Shown: positions 25,272 through 33,483, counted from the stretch's first letter. The stretch is 64,000 bases of DNA from JANRKF01 sp964519595 (GCA_964519595.1 CAZFJN010000002.1:1-64000), one strand, 5' to 3'. A program made the numbers and translations. The notes: generated from the sequence alone by a model not told the origin.

Positions 25272-26510
25272 ATGAAGAGCTTATATTCAGCAAAAATACG
25301 TCCTGTAATTGGCGCAGCGACAATTCTTCTGGCGCTTTATACAGTGCTGATGTCTGGCGCGCATGATTTTTCCGAGGAAAAAGCAGGCGCTATAATAGCT
25401 CGTATTAGCGATAATTTATCAACAAATTCATCACGCAGCGGCGCTGAATCAGGCCTTAAATATGGCGCAATTGAAATCAAAGGCATTGCTTATGACAAGT
25501 GGGCAAAAATTTCTGATCTGGCGCTTAGCTATTTTTACCATTTCCGGCAGGAAGGAACGCGCCTTGGAATTTCAACGCACAGCGCTAATATGCTTCCTGA
25601 TCATACAAATAGCGACAATGCTGCGCTGCAATTTCAGGAAGCTATTAATCTGATAATAAGCAGCGAATTATTCGCGGTTATAACGCCGGAAAAACCTGTT
25701 TTATACAATGTATCGTTTTTGCATAATGCACAAGGAAACGCGGTTGAATATGCAAAACATAATTTAGCAGCAACTTCAGCGCTTAAAATTCTCAGGCTTA
25801 ATCCAAAAAAAGAAGAAACGCTTGATTTATCGCATGGTGCGAAAGCTGAAATAATATTATCAAAATCGAAGCGCAGCGCAAATGCACATCTTGTTGCAAA
25901 TGCTGCTAAATTTTTATCAGGAGCAGATGTCTGGAGCATTAACTCAGGAGATTTGCGCTATGAAGGTAAGCAAAAATCTGCTGATTCTTTTGAAAGCAAC
26001 GGCACGGTTACTGTTGATAAGCTGACTTTCCAGAGCAGCAGCAACAGCGCAAATTTCTCAACATCGCCGCTTACTGCCGTTGCGTCATGGATAATCAGGG
26101 AACAGCAAAATAGCAGCGGCGAAACAGACAATTTAAGAATAATTATTGACCATGGTTTAATTACCAACGGCAGCAGCAAAATTTCCATAAATGGCGAAAT
26201 CGCAATAGCTGGCGACAATAAAACAGATGGCGAGATAATTGTCGAAATTACTGAGCCGGACATGTTACTGGAAAGCGACTGGATAATTCCGCAGCATAAG
26301 GATGAACTACGCAAGCTGCTTGATTCCATTGCCGGATTCTCAGTGCAAGGACATAAACAAGTTATAATTACAATAAAGCCTGATAAAGATAGCTACTGGC
26401 AGATCGGCAAAATAGCATTGGCAAAATTACTTGAACAAAATATTGCAAACTTATTTATTTTTGGAGAAAAAGAACAAAATGCGCCAGAAGAAAAACAACA
26501 AAAAATCTAG
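25272..26510 (+). CDS. exported protein of unknown function
   Basis: I do not recognise this 412-residue protein. A hydrophobic N-terminus (residues about 9-24, VIGAATILLALYTVLM) looks like a signal anchor. The remainder is polar and rich in Ser and Asn, with beta-like stretches such as KYGAIEIKGIAYDKWAKISD and SKISINGEIAIAGDNKTDGE. The repeating GxIxIxG pattern recalls AsmA-like or DUF2125-like envelope proteins, but the match is too weak to name. I chose the ATG at 25272 over the TTG at 25266. Its end overlaps the peptidase gene by about 32 bases, so the two may be co-expressed. Confidence 0.6.
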   Translation: MKSLYSAKIRPVIGAATILLALYTVLMSGAHDFSEEKAGAIIARISDNLSTNSSRSGAESGLKYGAIEIKGIAYDKWAKISDLALSYFYHFRQEGTRLGISTHSANMLPDHTNSDNAALQFQEAINLIISSELFAVITPEKPVLYNVSFLHNAQGNAVEYAKHNLAATSALKILRLNPKKEETLDLSHGAKAEIILSKSKRSANAHLVANAAKFLSGADVWSINSGDLRYEGKQKSADSFESNGTVTVDKLTFQSSSNSANFSTSPLTAVASWIIREQQNSSGETDNLRIIIDHGLITNGSSKISINGEIAIAGDNKTDGEIIVEITEPDMLLESDWIIPQHKDELRKLLDSIAGFSVQGHKQVIITIKPDKDSYWQIGKIALAKLLEQNIANLFIFGEKEQNAPEEKQQKI

Positions 26511-28539
26511 CTTCTCAAGAAACCTCTTGCCTGCGAAAAATTCTGCGAAAAATTCTGTGAGAAATTCTGTAAAGAATTCTGTAAAGAATTCTATAACAAA
26601 GCCTAAAAAGAAGCTTGTAAAGAAGCTTATAAAAAAGCCTTCGAAAGATTCTACAAAAAATAACGCAAAAAATAACGCAAAGAATAATGCCAGAAACAAT
26701 GCAAATAAATCAGCAAATAAATTATCAAATAAATTATCAAATAAATCAGCAGATAAATCAGTAATAAAAACCAGCCTTCTTCCACAATGGAATCTTGCTG
26801 ATTTTTACTCTGGAATTTCCGACAGCAAAATAAAAACTGATTTTGAGCTGGCAGAAAAAAACTGCGCTGAATTTAAGAAAAAATACAGCAATAAAATAGC
26901 AACTATCAGCGCATTCGGCTCAGGAGCAGAGCTGCTTGCCACAGCAATTTGTGAATATGAGATAATTCAGGACGCTCTTGGCAAAATAGCATCCTACGCC
27001 GGACTTTGTTTCGCAAAAAACATGCAGGATGCAGAAATCGCGCAGTTTTATCAAAATACTAACGAAAACATCACGCGACTTTCATCAGAAATAATATTCT
27101 TTACGCTTGATATAAACAAAATAGAAGAAACAAAAATACAACGCCTTTTGCAGAATAATGAATTGCGTAAATACGCACCGTGGCTGCGCGATGTTCGCTC
27201 TTTCAAACCTTATCAGCTTTCTGATGAAATAGAAAAATTACTGCTGGAAAAACATGTCGCCGGACGCGCTGCCTGGAACAGACTCTTTGATGAAACAATC
27301 GCCGCCTTGCGCTTTAATTATGAGGGAAAAGAGCTGAATGAACCGCAGATTTTTGAATATCTTTCCAGCAAGGACGAAAAAAAACGCCAAGGCGCAGCGC
27401 AAGTAATCGGCGAAATATTCAAAAAAAATGCTCCTCTTTTCACGCTGATAACAAACACTCTGGCCAAAGATAAAGAAATAGAAGATAAATGGCGCGGTTT
27501 TAAACAGCCTATTTCTTCGCGCAATGTCAGTAACTATATTGAAGATGAAGTGGTCGAGGCGCTTATTGCCGCAGTTCGCAAATCATATCCTGATCTTTCA
27601 CATCGTTATTATAAATTAAAGGCAAAATGGCTTGGCAAAAAACATCTCGAATTCTGGGATCGTAATGCACCACTTCCTTCTGACGATGACAAGAAATATC
27701 AATGGAATGAAGCAAAAGAGCTTGTTCTTGGCGCTTATGGAGATTTCTCAAAAACTCTGGCCGGACATGGAAAAATATTTTTTGACAGACAATGGATAGA
27801 TGCAGCGGTAACGCCAGGGAAAACACCAGGGGCTTTTGCACATCCTTGTGTTCCAAGCATTCATCCTTATTTGCTGGTGAATTTCATGGGAAAATCACGC
27901 GATGTCATGACTCTGGCGCATGAACTTGGACACGGTGTTCATCAGGTTCTTGCCGCGAAACAGGGAGCTTTAATGTGTGATACGCCGCTTACTCTGGCGG
28001 AGACTGCTTCAGTATTCGGCGAACAGCTGACTTTTCAGGCAATGTTGCGGCAGGAAAAAGATTCAAAACGCAAAGCGCGGCTGATTGCCGCTAAGGTTGA
28101 AGATATGCTCAACACAGTAGTGCGGCAGATTGCTTTCTGTGAATTCGAGCGCCGCCTTCACAGCGCACGCCGAAACGGCGAGCTTACTACTGGACAAATT
28201 GGCGCGATATGGCTTGCAGTTCAAAAAGAAAGCCTAGGATCTGCGGTTAATCTCGGCGGAGATTATGAATATTTCTGGAGCTATATTCCGCATTTCATTC
28301 ATTCGCCTTTTTATGTTTACGCTTACGCTTTCGGCGATTGCTTAGTTAATTCTCTTTATGCAACTTATAAAAGCGGCAAGGTGGCTGATTTTGAGCAAAA
28401 ATACATAAACATGCTCGAAGCTGGCGGAACATTGCTTCATAAGGAATTATTAGCGCCATTTGGCCTTGATGCCAGCAAGCCTTCATTCTGGCAGCAAGGA
28501 CTTGATGTTATATCCGGAATGATCGACAGCCTGGAATAA
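26479..28539 (+). CDS. M3-family oligoendopeptidase F-like peptidase
   Basis: This is a zinc metallopeptidase that cleaves oligopeptides in the cytoplasm. The active site HELGH lies near residues 481-485 in TLAHELGHGVHQ, and the third ligand Glu is about 25 residues later in TLAETASVFGEQ. The catalytic part (from about residue 90) matches PepF in length. The first 85 residues are a K/N/S-rich low-complexity run with repeats such as KNSVKNSVKNS and KNNAKNNAKNNARNN. No other start codon lies within that run, so it seems to be translated. I chose the ATG at 26479, though the frame is open further upstream. Confidence 0.87.
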   Translation: MRQKKNNKKSSFSRNLLPAKNSAKNSVRNSVKNSVKNSITKPKKKLVKKLIKKPSKDSTKNNAKNNAKNNARNNANKSANKLSNKLSNKSADKSVIKTSLLPQWNLADFYSGISDSKIKTDFELAEKNCAEFKKKYSNKIATISAFGSGAELLATAICEYEIIQDALGKIASYAGLCFAKNMQDAEIAQFYQNTNENITRLSSEIIFFTLDINKIEETKIQRLLQNNELRKYAPWLRDVRSFKPYQLSDEIEKLLLEKHVAGRAAWNRLFDETIAALRFNYEGKELNEPQIFEYLSSKDEKKRQGAAQVIGEIFKKNAPLFTLITNTLAKDKEIEDKWRGFKQPISSRNVSNYIEDEVVEALIAAVRKSYPDLSHRYYKLKAKWLGKKHLEFWDRNAPLPSDDDKKYQWNEAKELVLGAYGDFSKTLAGHGKIFFDRQWIDAAVTPGKTPGAFAHPCVPSIHPYLLVNFMGKSRDVMTLAHELGHGVHQVLAAKQGALMCDTPLTLAETASVFGEQLTFQAMLRQEKDSKRKARLIAAKVEDMLNTVVRQIAFCEFERRLHSARRNGELTTGQIGAIWLAVQKESLGSAVNLGGDYEYFWSYIPHFIHSPFYVYAYAFGDCLVNSLYATYKSGKVADFEQKYINMLEAGGTLLHKELLAPFGLDASKPSFWQQGLDVISGMIDSLE

Positions 28540-28545
28540 ATGCTC

Positions 28546-29067
28546 TTATTTCTTGCCGCCTTTATCGTCATCAACTCCGGCGAACATGGTTGAAAACGGA
28601 TTAAACATATTCATGGTTTTTTCGAAGAAAGCGGCATTCTGCTTGGCCATTTCCTCAAACTGACCGCCTACCGCGCCAAGGCCAAAAGGCGACTGAATTC
28701 CGCCGACCGCCTTTTCAAACATATTTTTGAGACGATCCTGATTAGCAGAAAAGCTTTTCATGCTCGCTTCCAGATAATTATTCAATACATCATGCATTCC
28801 TGTATCGTAAAACTGAATGACATTGCGTAAAAAATCAGCAGGCAACATGGTAAAACCCTTAGTTTCCTGCTCAAAAATAATCTGCGCCAGAACCTGCCGC
28901 GTCAGATCATGTCCGGTTTTTGCATCAACAACCACAAAATCCTTGCCCTGCTTGACCATCTTGCATAAATCATCAAGCGTAATATAAGTGCTGCTTTCAG
29001 TATCATATAAGCGGCGGTTAGCATATTTCTTTATAACTACCGGCTTCTTGTTATTAGAAGTTGACAT
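28546..29067 (-). CDS. phaR: polyhydroxyalkanoate synthesis repressor PhaR
   Basis: PhaR represses phasin and PHA genes and is released by binding polymer granules. The N-terminal DNA-binding domain begins VVIKKYANRRLYDTESSTYI, a hallmark of the family, followed by LDDLCKMVKQGKDFVVVDA. The C-terminal half is helical and granule-binding in type. The 173 residues are normal. It is divergent from phaC and its putative subunit, with heptamer repeats in the 130-base gap, and it supports the PHA reading of this locus. Confidence 0.92.
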   Translation of the reverse strand: MSTSNNKKPVVIKKYANRRLYDTESSTYITLDDLCKMVKQGKDFVVVDAKTGHDLTRQVLAQIIFEQETKGFTMLPADFLRNVIQFYDTGMHDVLNNYLEASMKSFSANQDRLKNMFEKAVGGIQSPFGLGAVGGQFEEMAKQNAAFFEKTMNMFNPFSTMFAGVDDDKGGKK

Positions 29068-29094
29068 AAAAAAACCATTGATAATAAATGTGTA

Positions 29095-29136
29095 GTCAGG
29101 GATCAGGGATCAGAAGCCAGATTCCAGCAACCAGAT
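29095..29136. repeat. heptamer array (CAGGGAT/CCAGATT family), six units
   Basis: GTCAGGG, ATCAGGG, ATCAGAA, GCCAGAT, TCCAGCA, ACCAGAT. It lies in the divergent promoter region between phaR and the PHA synthase genes. Confidence 0.85.
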
Positions 29137-29195
29137 AACACTATACCACAAATTCAAACCAAATGATAGATAATGATATATAGTTGACAGAAAAA

Positions 29196-29534
29196 ATGAA
29201 GCAAACATCATATCAACAATTAGCTAAGGAATTCATTGGATTGTGGCAAAAGCAGATTGCCACTACTATTAGTGACAAAGAATTTATTCAGGCTATGCTT
29301 GATATGGTAGAATCAATGAAAATGCCAAATGCCACAAAAAACACCACTGCCGCTTTTGCCGATGAATCTGGCGATGACTCTTCTGACCACGCTCAGCTGG
29401 CCTATCGCCTTGCAATGTGCGAACGCCGGATTGCTGCCCTTGAAAAAAGATATGGTGAGAAAAGATCTGGTGGAAAAACTGCCGCAAAAAAAACTATCCG
29501 CAGCAATTCACGCAGAAACAAAGCAAAGAATTAG
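29196..29534 (+). CDS. small helical protein, putative PHA synthase subunit
   Basis: The frame encodes about 112 residues. The N-terminal half is helical (QLAKEFIGLWQKQIATTISD, then KEFIQAMLDMVESM). A heptad-like stretch (LAYRLAMCERRIAALEKRY) and a basic tail follow. It precedes and overlaps phaC by 83 bases in another frame. Class III and IV PHA synthases need a small helical partner (PhaE or PhaR of Bacillus) encoded beside a short PhaC, and this gene has the position and shape of one. Sequence identity to PhaE is not demonstrated. The start is the ATG at 29196, and a TTG at 29184 is also possible. Confidence 0.55.
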   Translation: MKQTSYQQLAKEFIGLWQKQIATTISDKEFIQAMLDMVESMKMPNATKNTTAAFADESGDDSSDHAQLAYRLAMCERRIAALEKRYGEKRSGGKTAAKKTIRSNSRRNKAKN

Positions 29535-30588
29535 CGAGCTACTGCTTGCCATTTTACGCTTCAACAACTCTTCTTATAAACGAGATGTAAAAGAGCCGCC
29601 CTGCATCTGGCAATTAGGAAATGCAAGGTTGCTTGATTACAGCGTTCAACAAAATTACAATCATAGCAATAATGATGATCATGATAATGATAATTATTAT
29701 GATCATTATCATGATTGTGATAATTCCGCGCCGCTCATTCTCTTTGTTCCTTCTCTTATCAATCGCTATTATATATTAGATCTGGAAAAAGAACGCAGTA
29801 TGCTGCGCTTTCTGGCAACTCAGTCAATAGATACTATGGTGCTTGACTGGAGAGAGCCTGGTAAAATGGAAGAGGATTTTTCTGTTGCTGATTATGTAAC
29901 GGAAATATTGCTTCCGGCGATTGATTTTCTGCACAAAACTTCCGGTAAAAAAATCATTCTGGCTGGCTACTGCATGGGCGGAGTATTAGCCGCCGCCGCC
30001 GCGCAGCTTTGTCCTAAAAAGATCGAAAAACTGGCCTTGTTCGCAACGCCGTGGAATTTTCACTGTCGGGAATTTTCAAGCTTCATCCTTGATAAAAAAT
30101 ATCAGCAATCTGTTTCCTCTCTTATTCTGAAGCAGCAATCGCTTCCGGCGGAAATAATTCAGTCGCTGTTTTATTTTACTGATCCTTTTTTATTTGAAGA
30201 AAAATTCCGGCGTTTTATTGAAATGGATTGTGAATCACGCGCCGCAAAAGATTTCATTGCTCTGGAACACTGGGTTAATGACGGCGTGGCAATGACCGCA
30301 AATGTAGCGCATGATTGCTTAATTGACTGGACACAGCAGAATATTCTCTCGCTCGGAAAATGGCAAATTGGCAAGGTAAAAATAAATCCACAGAAAATCA
30401 AACAACCAACCTTTATCGCAATACCAAAAAATGATCACATCGTTCCGTATGATTGCGCCATAGCTCTGGCGGAAGAAATAAAAAATTCATATGTGATAAA
30501 TCCCTCTTCGGGACATGTCGGAATGATTGTCGGAAGCCGCGCCAGAAGCGAATGCTGGAATCCACTGGTTGAGTGGATAAAAAAATAG
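29452..30588 (+). CDS. phaC: short-form polyhydroxyalkanoate synthase
   Basis: It polymerises hydroxyacyl-CoA monomers on PHA granules. The alpha/beta-hydrolase fold has the lipase-like box GYCMGG with the nucleophile Cys near 174, Asp near 328 in PKNDHIVPYD and His near 355 in SSGHVGM, so the whole catalytic triad is present. At about 378 residues it is much shorter than class I enzymes (about 600) and close to class III/IV PhaC. A D/N/H/Y-rich repeat (NNDDHDNDNYYDHYHD) is inserted near residue 75. The start is not certain: the frame opens at 29329, but 29452 limits the overlap with the upstream gene. Confidence 0.85.
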   Translation: MVRKDLVEKLPQKKLSAAIHAETKQRISELLLAILRFNNSSYKRDVKEPPCIWQLGNARLLDYSVQQNYNHSNNDDHDNDNYYDHYHDCDNSAPLILFVPSLINRYYILDLEKERSMLRFLATQSIDTMVLDWREPGKMEEDFSVADYVTEILLPAIDFLHKTSGKKIILAGYCMGGVLAAAAAQLCPKKIEKLALFATPWNFHCREFSSFILDKKYQQSVSSLILKQQSLPAEIIQSLFYFTDPFLFEEKFRRFIEMDCESRAAKDFIALEHWVNDGVAMTANVAHDCLIDWTQQNILSLGKWQIGKVKINPQKIKQPTFIAIPKNDHIVPYDCAIALAEEIKNSYVINPSSGHVGMIVGSRARSECWNPLVEWIKK

Positions 30589-30670
30589 CGCGGCGTTAAA
30601 AATATACGCTGCAATGCAGCAAAAATGCACAATAGCTCTGGACATTTTCATTCTCTGTACATATGTAGCA

Positions 30671-30749
30671 GACAGTTAGTTAGTTGGCAGTAGGCAGTTA
30701 GTTAGTTGGCAGTTGGCAGTTAGTTAGTTGGCAGTTGGCAGTTGGCAGT
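30671..30749. repeat. 22-bp higher-order repeat of CAGTTAG/CAGTTGG units
   Basis: GCAGTTAGTTAGTTGGCAGT is repeated three times at a 22-base period, followed by runs of the 7-mer CAGTTGG. It lies between phaC and phaA and leads into the first assembly gap. With the gap it makes up most of the 349 bases between these genes. Confidence 0.88.
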
Positions 30750-30791
30750 AAAGATTTTTTGAAAATCAATCAGGAGAATAAAATGACCACA

Positions 30792-30891
30792 NNNNNNNNN
30801 NNNNNNNNNNNNNNNNNNNNNNNNNNNNNNNNNNNNNNNNNNNNNNNNNNNNNNNNNNNNNNNNNNNNNNNNNNNNNNNNNNNNNNNNNNN
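30792..30891. other. assembly gap (100 N) with identical 55-base flanks
   Basis: The 55 bases before the Ns (30737-30791) and the 55 bases after them (30892-30946) are identical. Both include the phaA ribosome binding site and start codon. An exact 55-base overlap is what two contigs ending at a shared 55-mer would show. The gap is therefore probably an unmerged overlap of zero true length, and the apparent duplicate phaA start is an artefact. Confidence 0.9.
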
Positions 30892-30937
30892 GGCAGTTGG
30901 CAGTAAAGATTTTTTGAAAATCAATCAGGAGAATAAA

Positions 30938-32119
30938 ATGACCACAGATAATGACATCGTAATTGTCGGCGCAGCGCGGACGCCGGTTGGCAGTTTCAAC
31001 GGAGTATTGTCGGCTCTTTCCGCGCATAAGCTCGGAGAAATTGCCATAAAATCTTTGCTGGAGAGAACTAAAGTTTCCGGCGGCGAAGTATCAGAGGTTA
31101 TTTTAGGGCAGATTCTTACCGCGCATTGTGGTCCTAATCCGGCGCGGCAGGCTTCTCTTAACGCCGGAATTCCAAAAGAAGTGCCAGCCTGGGGACTTAA
31201 TCAGCTCTGCGGTTCCGGACTACGCGCAGTATGTCAGGGCTTTGACGCGATCCGCGCCGGCAGCTCAAAAATCGTAATTGCCGGCGGTCAGGAAAGCATG
31301 TCGCAAGCGCCACATGCAATTCCTCTGCGCGGCGGCGTTAAAATGGGCGCGGCAACAATGGTTGATACTATGCTCTATGACGCGCTGATTGATCCTTTTC
31401 ACAATGTCCATATGGGCGTAACGGCGGAGAATATCGCCAAGCAATTTGGCATAACTCGCGCTGAACAAGATGAATTCGCACTTGCCTCACAACAAAAAGC
31501 CGCGGCAGCAATAAAAGCCGGAAAATTTAAAGATGAAATAACTCCGGTAGTGATTTCCGGCCGTAAAGGTGATCTGACTATTGATACGGACGAACATCCG
31601 AAGCCGGATACTACCATGGAAACATTAAGCAAGCTCAAACCGGCTTTTGATAAAGAAGGAACAGTTACCGCCGGAAATGCCAGCGGAATAAATGACGGCG
31701 CAGCGGTGGTAATGTTAATGACGCGCGCGGACGCAGATAAGCGCGGTTTAAAGCCGTTGGCGACAATTAAAAGCTGGGCTCATGCCGGAGTAGATCCTAA
31801 AATCATGGGAACAGGGCCAATTCCGGCCAGCAAACTGGCTTTGGAACGCGCCGGCTGGACGGTTGCTGATTTAGACCTTATCGAAGCCAATGAAGCTTTT
31901 GCCGCGCAGGCGATTTCGGTGAATCGCGAAATGGGCTGGGATTTAGCGAAAGTCAATGTCAATGGCGGTGCGATTGCGCTGGGACATCCGGTCGGCGCAA
32001 GCGGCGCAAGGCTGCTTACCGGCTTGCTGTATGAAATGAATCGTCGCAACGCAAAAAAAGCTCTCGCCACTTTATGCATCGGCGGCGGAATGGGCGTTGC
32101 TGTTTGTGTTGAGGGGTGA
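30938..32119 (+). CDS. phaA: acetyl-CoA acetyltransferase (beta-ketothiolase)
   Basis: It condenses two acetyl-CoA to acetoacetyl-CoA, the first step of poly-3-hydroxybutyrate synthesis. The acyl-accepting Cys lies near residue 89 in NQLCGSGLRAV. The C-terminal active-site residues are in GHPVGASGARLL (His) and CIGGGMGVAV (Cys). The 393 residues are normal. TCAGGAGAAT seven bases before the ATG is a good ribosome binding site. It lies after phaC and before phaB, from which it is separated by an S23-like gene and its flanking repeats. Confidence 0.94.
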   Translation: MTTDNDIVIVGAARTPVGSFNGVLSALSAHKLGEIAIKSLLERTKVSGGEVSEVILGQILTAHCGPNPARQASLNAGIPKEVPAWGLNQLCGSGLRAVCQGFDAIRAGSSKIVIAGGQESMSQAPHAIPLRGGVKMGAATMVDTMLYDALIDPFHNVHMGVTAENIAKQFGITRAEQDEFALASQQKAAAAIKAGKFKDEITPVVISGRKGDLTIDTDEHPKPDTTMETLSKLKPAFDKEGTVTAGNASGINDGAAVVMLMTRADADKRGLKPLATIKSWAHAGVDPKIMGTGPIPASKLALERAGWTVADLDLIEANEAFAAQAISVNREMGWDLAKVNVNGGAIALGHPVGASGARLLTGLLYEMNRRNAKKALATLCIGGGMGVAVCVEG

Positions 32120-32121
32120 AG

Positions 32122-32149
32122 AGGTTGAAGGTTTAAAGTTGAAGGTTGC
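32122..32149. repeat. heptamer array upstream of the S23-like gene
   Basis: AGGTTGA, AGGTTTA, AAGTTGA, AGGTTGC: four 7-mers starting two bases after the phaA stop. They are the reverse complement in type of the array at 32524-32565 on the other side of the S23-like gene. Confidence 0.88.
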
Positions 32150-32153
32150 AGTT

Positions 32154-32519
32154 ATGGATGTAACGACAAAAAGTTTCAGGCAGCTAAGGGTTTGGCAGCT
32201 ATCTTTAGATTTTGTTGATGCTGTTTATTCTGCTACTGAAGCTTTCCCAAAACATCAACAATATAGCCTCGTTCAGCAGTTGCAGCGTTCTGCAGTATCT
32301 GTTCCTTCAAATATAGCAGAAGGAAGTAGTAGGGCGGGAAAGGCAGAATTTGCACAATTTCTCTACATAGCAAAAGGATCGCTTGCGGAAGTTGAAACCC
32401 AATTGCTTATTTCTTATAGGCGAAAATATATAGAAAAACCTGTGTTTGATGATCTTGTTACACAAATTATTACGATAGAAAGAATGTTGGTAAAGTTAAT
32501 TAAATCAATTAAAAATTGA
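32154..32519 (+). CDS. four-helix-bundle (S23 / 23S rRNA IVS) protein
   Basis: The 121 residues match the TIGR02436-type four-helix-bundle family first seen in 23S rRNA intervening sequences: SFRQLRVWQLSLDFVDAVY, then QLQRSAVSVPSNIAEGSSR, then FLYIAKGSLAEVETQLLIS. Members bind nucleic acid weakly, and the related Avd protein works in diversity-generating retroelements. The cellular role of stand-alone copies is unknown. No rRNA is near. The gene interrupts phaA-phaB and is flanked on both sides by heptamer arrays in inverted orientation, which looks like an inserted cassette. I chose the ATG at 32154, because upstream codons lie inside the repeat. Confidence 0.85.
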   Translation: MDVTTKSFRQLRVWQLSLDFVDAVYSATEAFPKHQQYSLVQQLQRSAVSVPSNIAEGSSRAGKAEFAQFLYIAKGSLAEVETQLLISYRRKYIEKPVFDDLVTQIITIERMLVKLIKSIKN

Positions 32520-32523
32520 TTGC

Positions 32524-32565
32524 TTAACCACTAAACCTTAAACCTTAAACTTTCAACCTTAAACC
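32524..32565. repeat. heptamer array downstream of the S23-like gene
   Basis: TTAACCA, CTAAACC, TTAAACC, TTAAACT, TTCAACC, TTAAACC: six 7-mers. They begin four bases after the S23-like stop codon and end seven bases before the phaB start. They are inverted relative to the array at 32122-32149. Confidence 0.9.
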
Positions 32566-32571
32566 ATAAAT

Positions 32572-33309
32572 ATGAATATGAAAAACCAAAGAACAGCCCT
32601 AGTAACCGGAGGAACAAGAGGAATTGGCGCGGCGATCAGTCTGGCGCTTAAAAATTCTGGATATAAAGTTGCGGCTAATTTCGTTCATAATGACGAAGCC
32701 GCGCAGCTATTTCAGAAAGAAAGCGGTATTCCGGTTTTTAAATTTGATATCGCAAATTATGAAGCCTCTTTAGCTGGAGTAAAAGAAGTTGAAGCCGCTT
32801 TGCAAGCTCCGCTTGATGTTTTAGTGAATAATGCCGGAATAACCAAAGATTCGGCAATGCACAAAATGTCTGTGGAAAGCTGGCTGGCGGTTATTGAGAC
32901 TAACCTTAATTCCTGTTTTTATATGTCGCGGGCAGTTATCGAAGGAATGCGCGAGCGTAAATTTGGCCGGATTATCAATATCAGCTCAATGAACGGACAG
33001 CTCGGCCAATTTGGACAAACCAACTATTCAGCCGCCAAAGCGGGAATTTTTGGCCTTACTAAATCATTAGCGCGTGAATCAGCCGGGCGCGGAGTTACCG
33101 TCAATGCCGTAGCGCCTGGCTATATAGAAACTGACATGACCAGAAGCGTAAAGCCGGAAGTTCTGGAAAAAATAATCGCCGCAATTCCAGTTGGCCGCAT
33201 GGGAAAACCGGAAGAAATAGCGCGAGCTGTCTTGTTCCTTGCCGCTGATGATGCCGCCTTCATAACCGGAGAAACATTGTCAGTAAACGGCGGTCAATAT
33301 ATGGAATAG
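32572..33309 (+). CDS. phaB: acetoacetyl-CoA reductase (SDR family)
   Basis: This NADPH-dependent enzyme reduces acetoacetyl-CoA to (R)-3-hydroxybutyryl-CoA, the monomer for PhaC. The Rossmann motif TGGTRGIGAAI is at the N-terminus. VNNAGITKDSAM and the catalytic Ser-Tyr-Lys (ISSMNGQ, then YSAAK) are present. The 245 residues are typical. FabG is a close relative, but the neighbouring phaC and phaA support PhaB. The heptamer array of the S23 cassette ends seven bases before the ATG and leaves no clear ribosome binding site. Confidence 0.9.
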   Translation: MNMKNQRTALVTGGTRGIGAAISLALKNSGYKVAANFVHNDEAAQLFQKESGIPVFKFDIANYEASLAGVKEVEAALQAPLDVLVNNAGITKDSAMHKMSVESWLAVIETNLNSCFYMSRAVIEGMRERKFGRIINISSMNGQLGQFGQTNYSAAKAGIFGLTKSLARESAGRGVTVNAVAPGYIETDMTRSVKPEVLEKIIAAIPVGRMGKPEEIARAVLFLAADDAAFITGETLSVNGGQYME

Positions 33310-33329
33310 AAATTCTATCACGTAGCTTT

Positions 33330-33445
33330 ATACCAATTCTACTTCTATGAAGTAGAATTGGTATGGAAACCGTGTGCCGAAAGCACCGGTTTCCCGCCGC
33401 GTAGCGGGCGAGACTCGCAATCTATTGCTACGCAATAGATTGCGA
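33330..33445. repeat. four-hairpin structured element
   Basis: Four stem-loops lie in a row. A perfect 16-bp stem is at 33330-33345/33349-33364. An imperfect stem GGAAACC...GGTTTCC spans 33365-33394. CCCGC/GCGGG is at 33393-33408. A perfect 14-bp stem, TCGCAATCTATTGC with its complement, is at 33415-33445. The element fills the gap between phaB and the antitoxin-like gene, and the GC content of hairpins 2 and 3 is higher than the surroundings. It could act as terminator or mRNA stabiliser, or be a palindromic mobile element. No other full copy is seen in the window. Confidence 0.75.
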
Positions 33446-33457
33446 AACAGTATTAGA

Positions 33458-33479
33458 ATATGGTATGATTCAACCATAT
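33458..33479 (+). promoter_or_regulatory. inverted-repeat operator of the AbrB-like gene
   Basis: ATATGGT (33458-33464) and ACCATAT (33473-33479) form a 7-bp inverted repeat with an 8-base spacer. The right arm overlaps a -10-like TATAAT (33477-33482). This layout fits autorepression by an AbrB/VapB-type antitoxin encoded just downstream. Confidence 0.55.
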
Positions 33480-33483
33480 AATA

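Noticed and set aside
30671..30749. Possible CRISPR array
   Set aside because: The units are direct tandem copies with no unique spacers, and no cas gene is present. The same holds for all arrays here.
30735..30917. Frame across the first N gap
   Set aside because: It is translated through unknown bases and the duplicated contig overlap, so it is an artefact.
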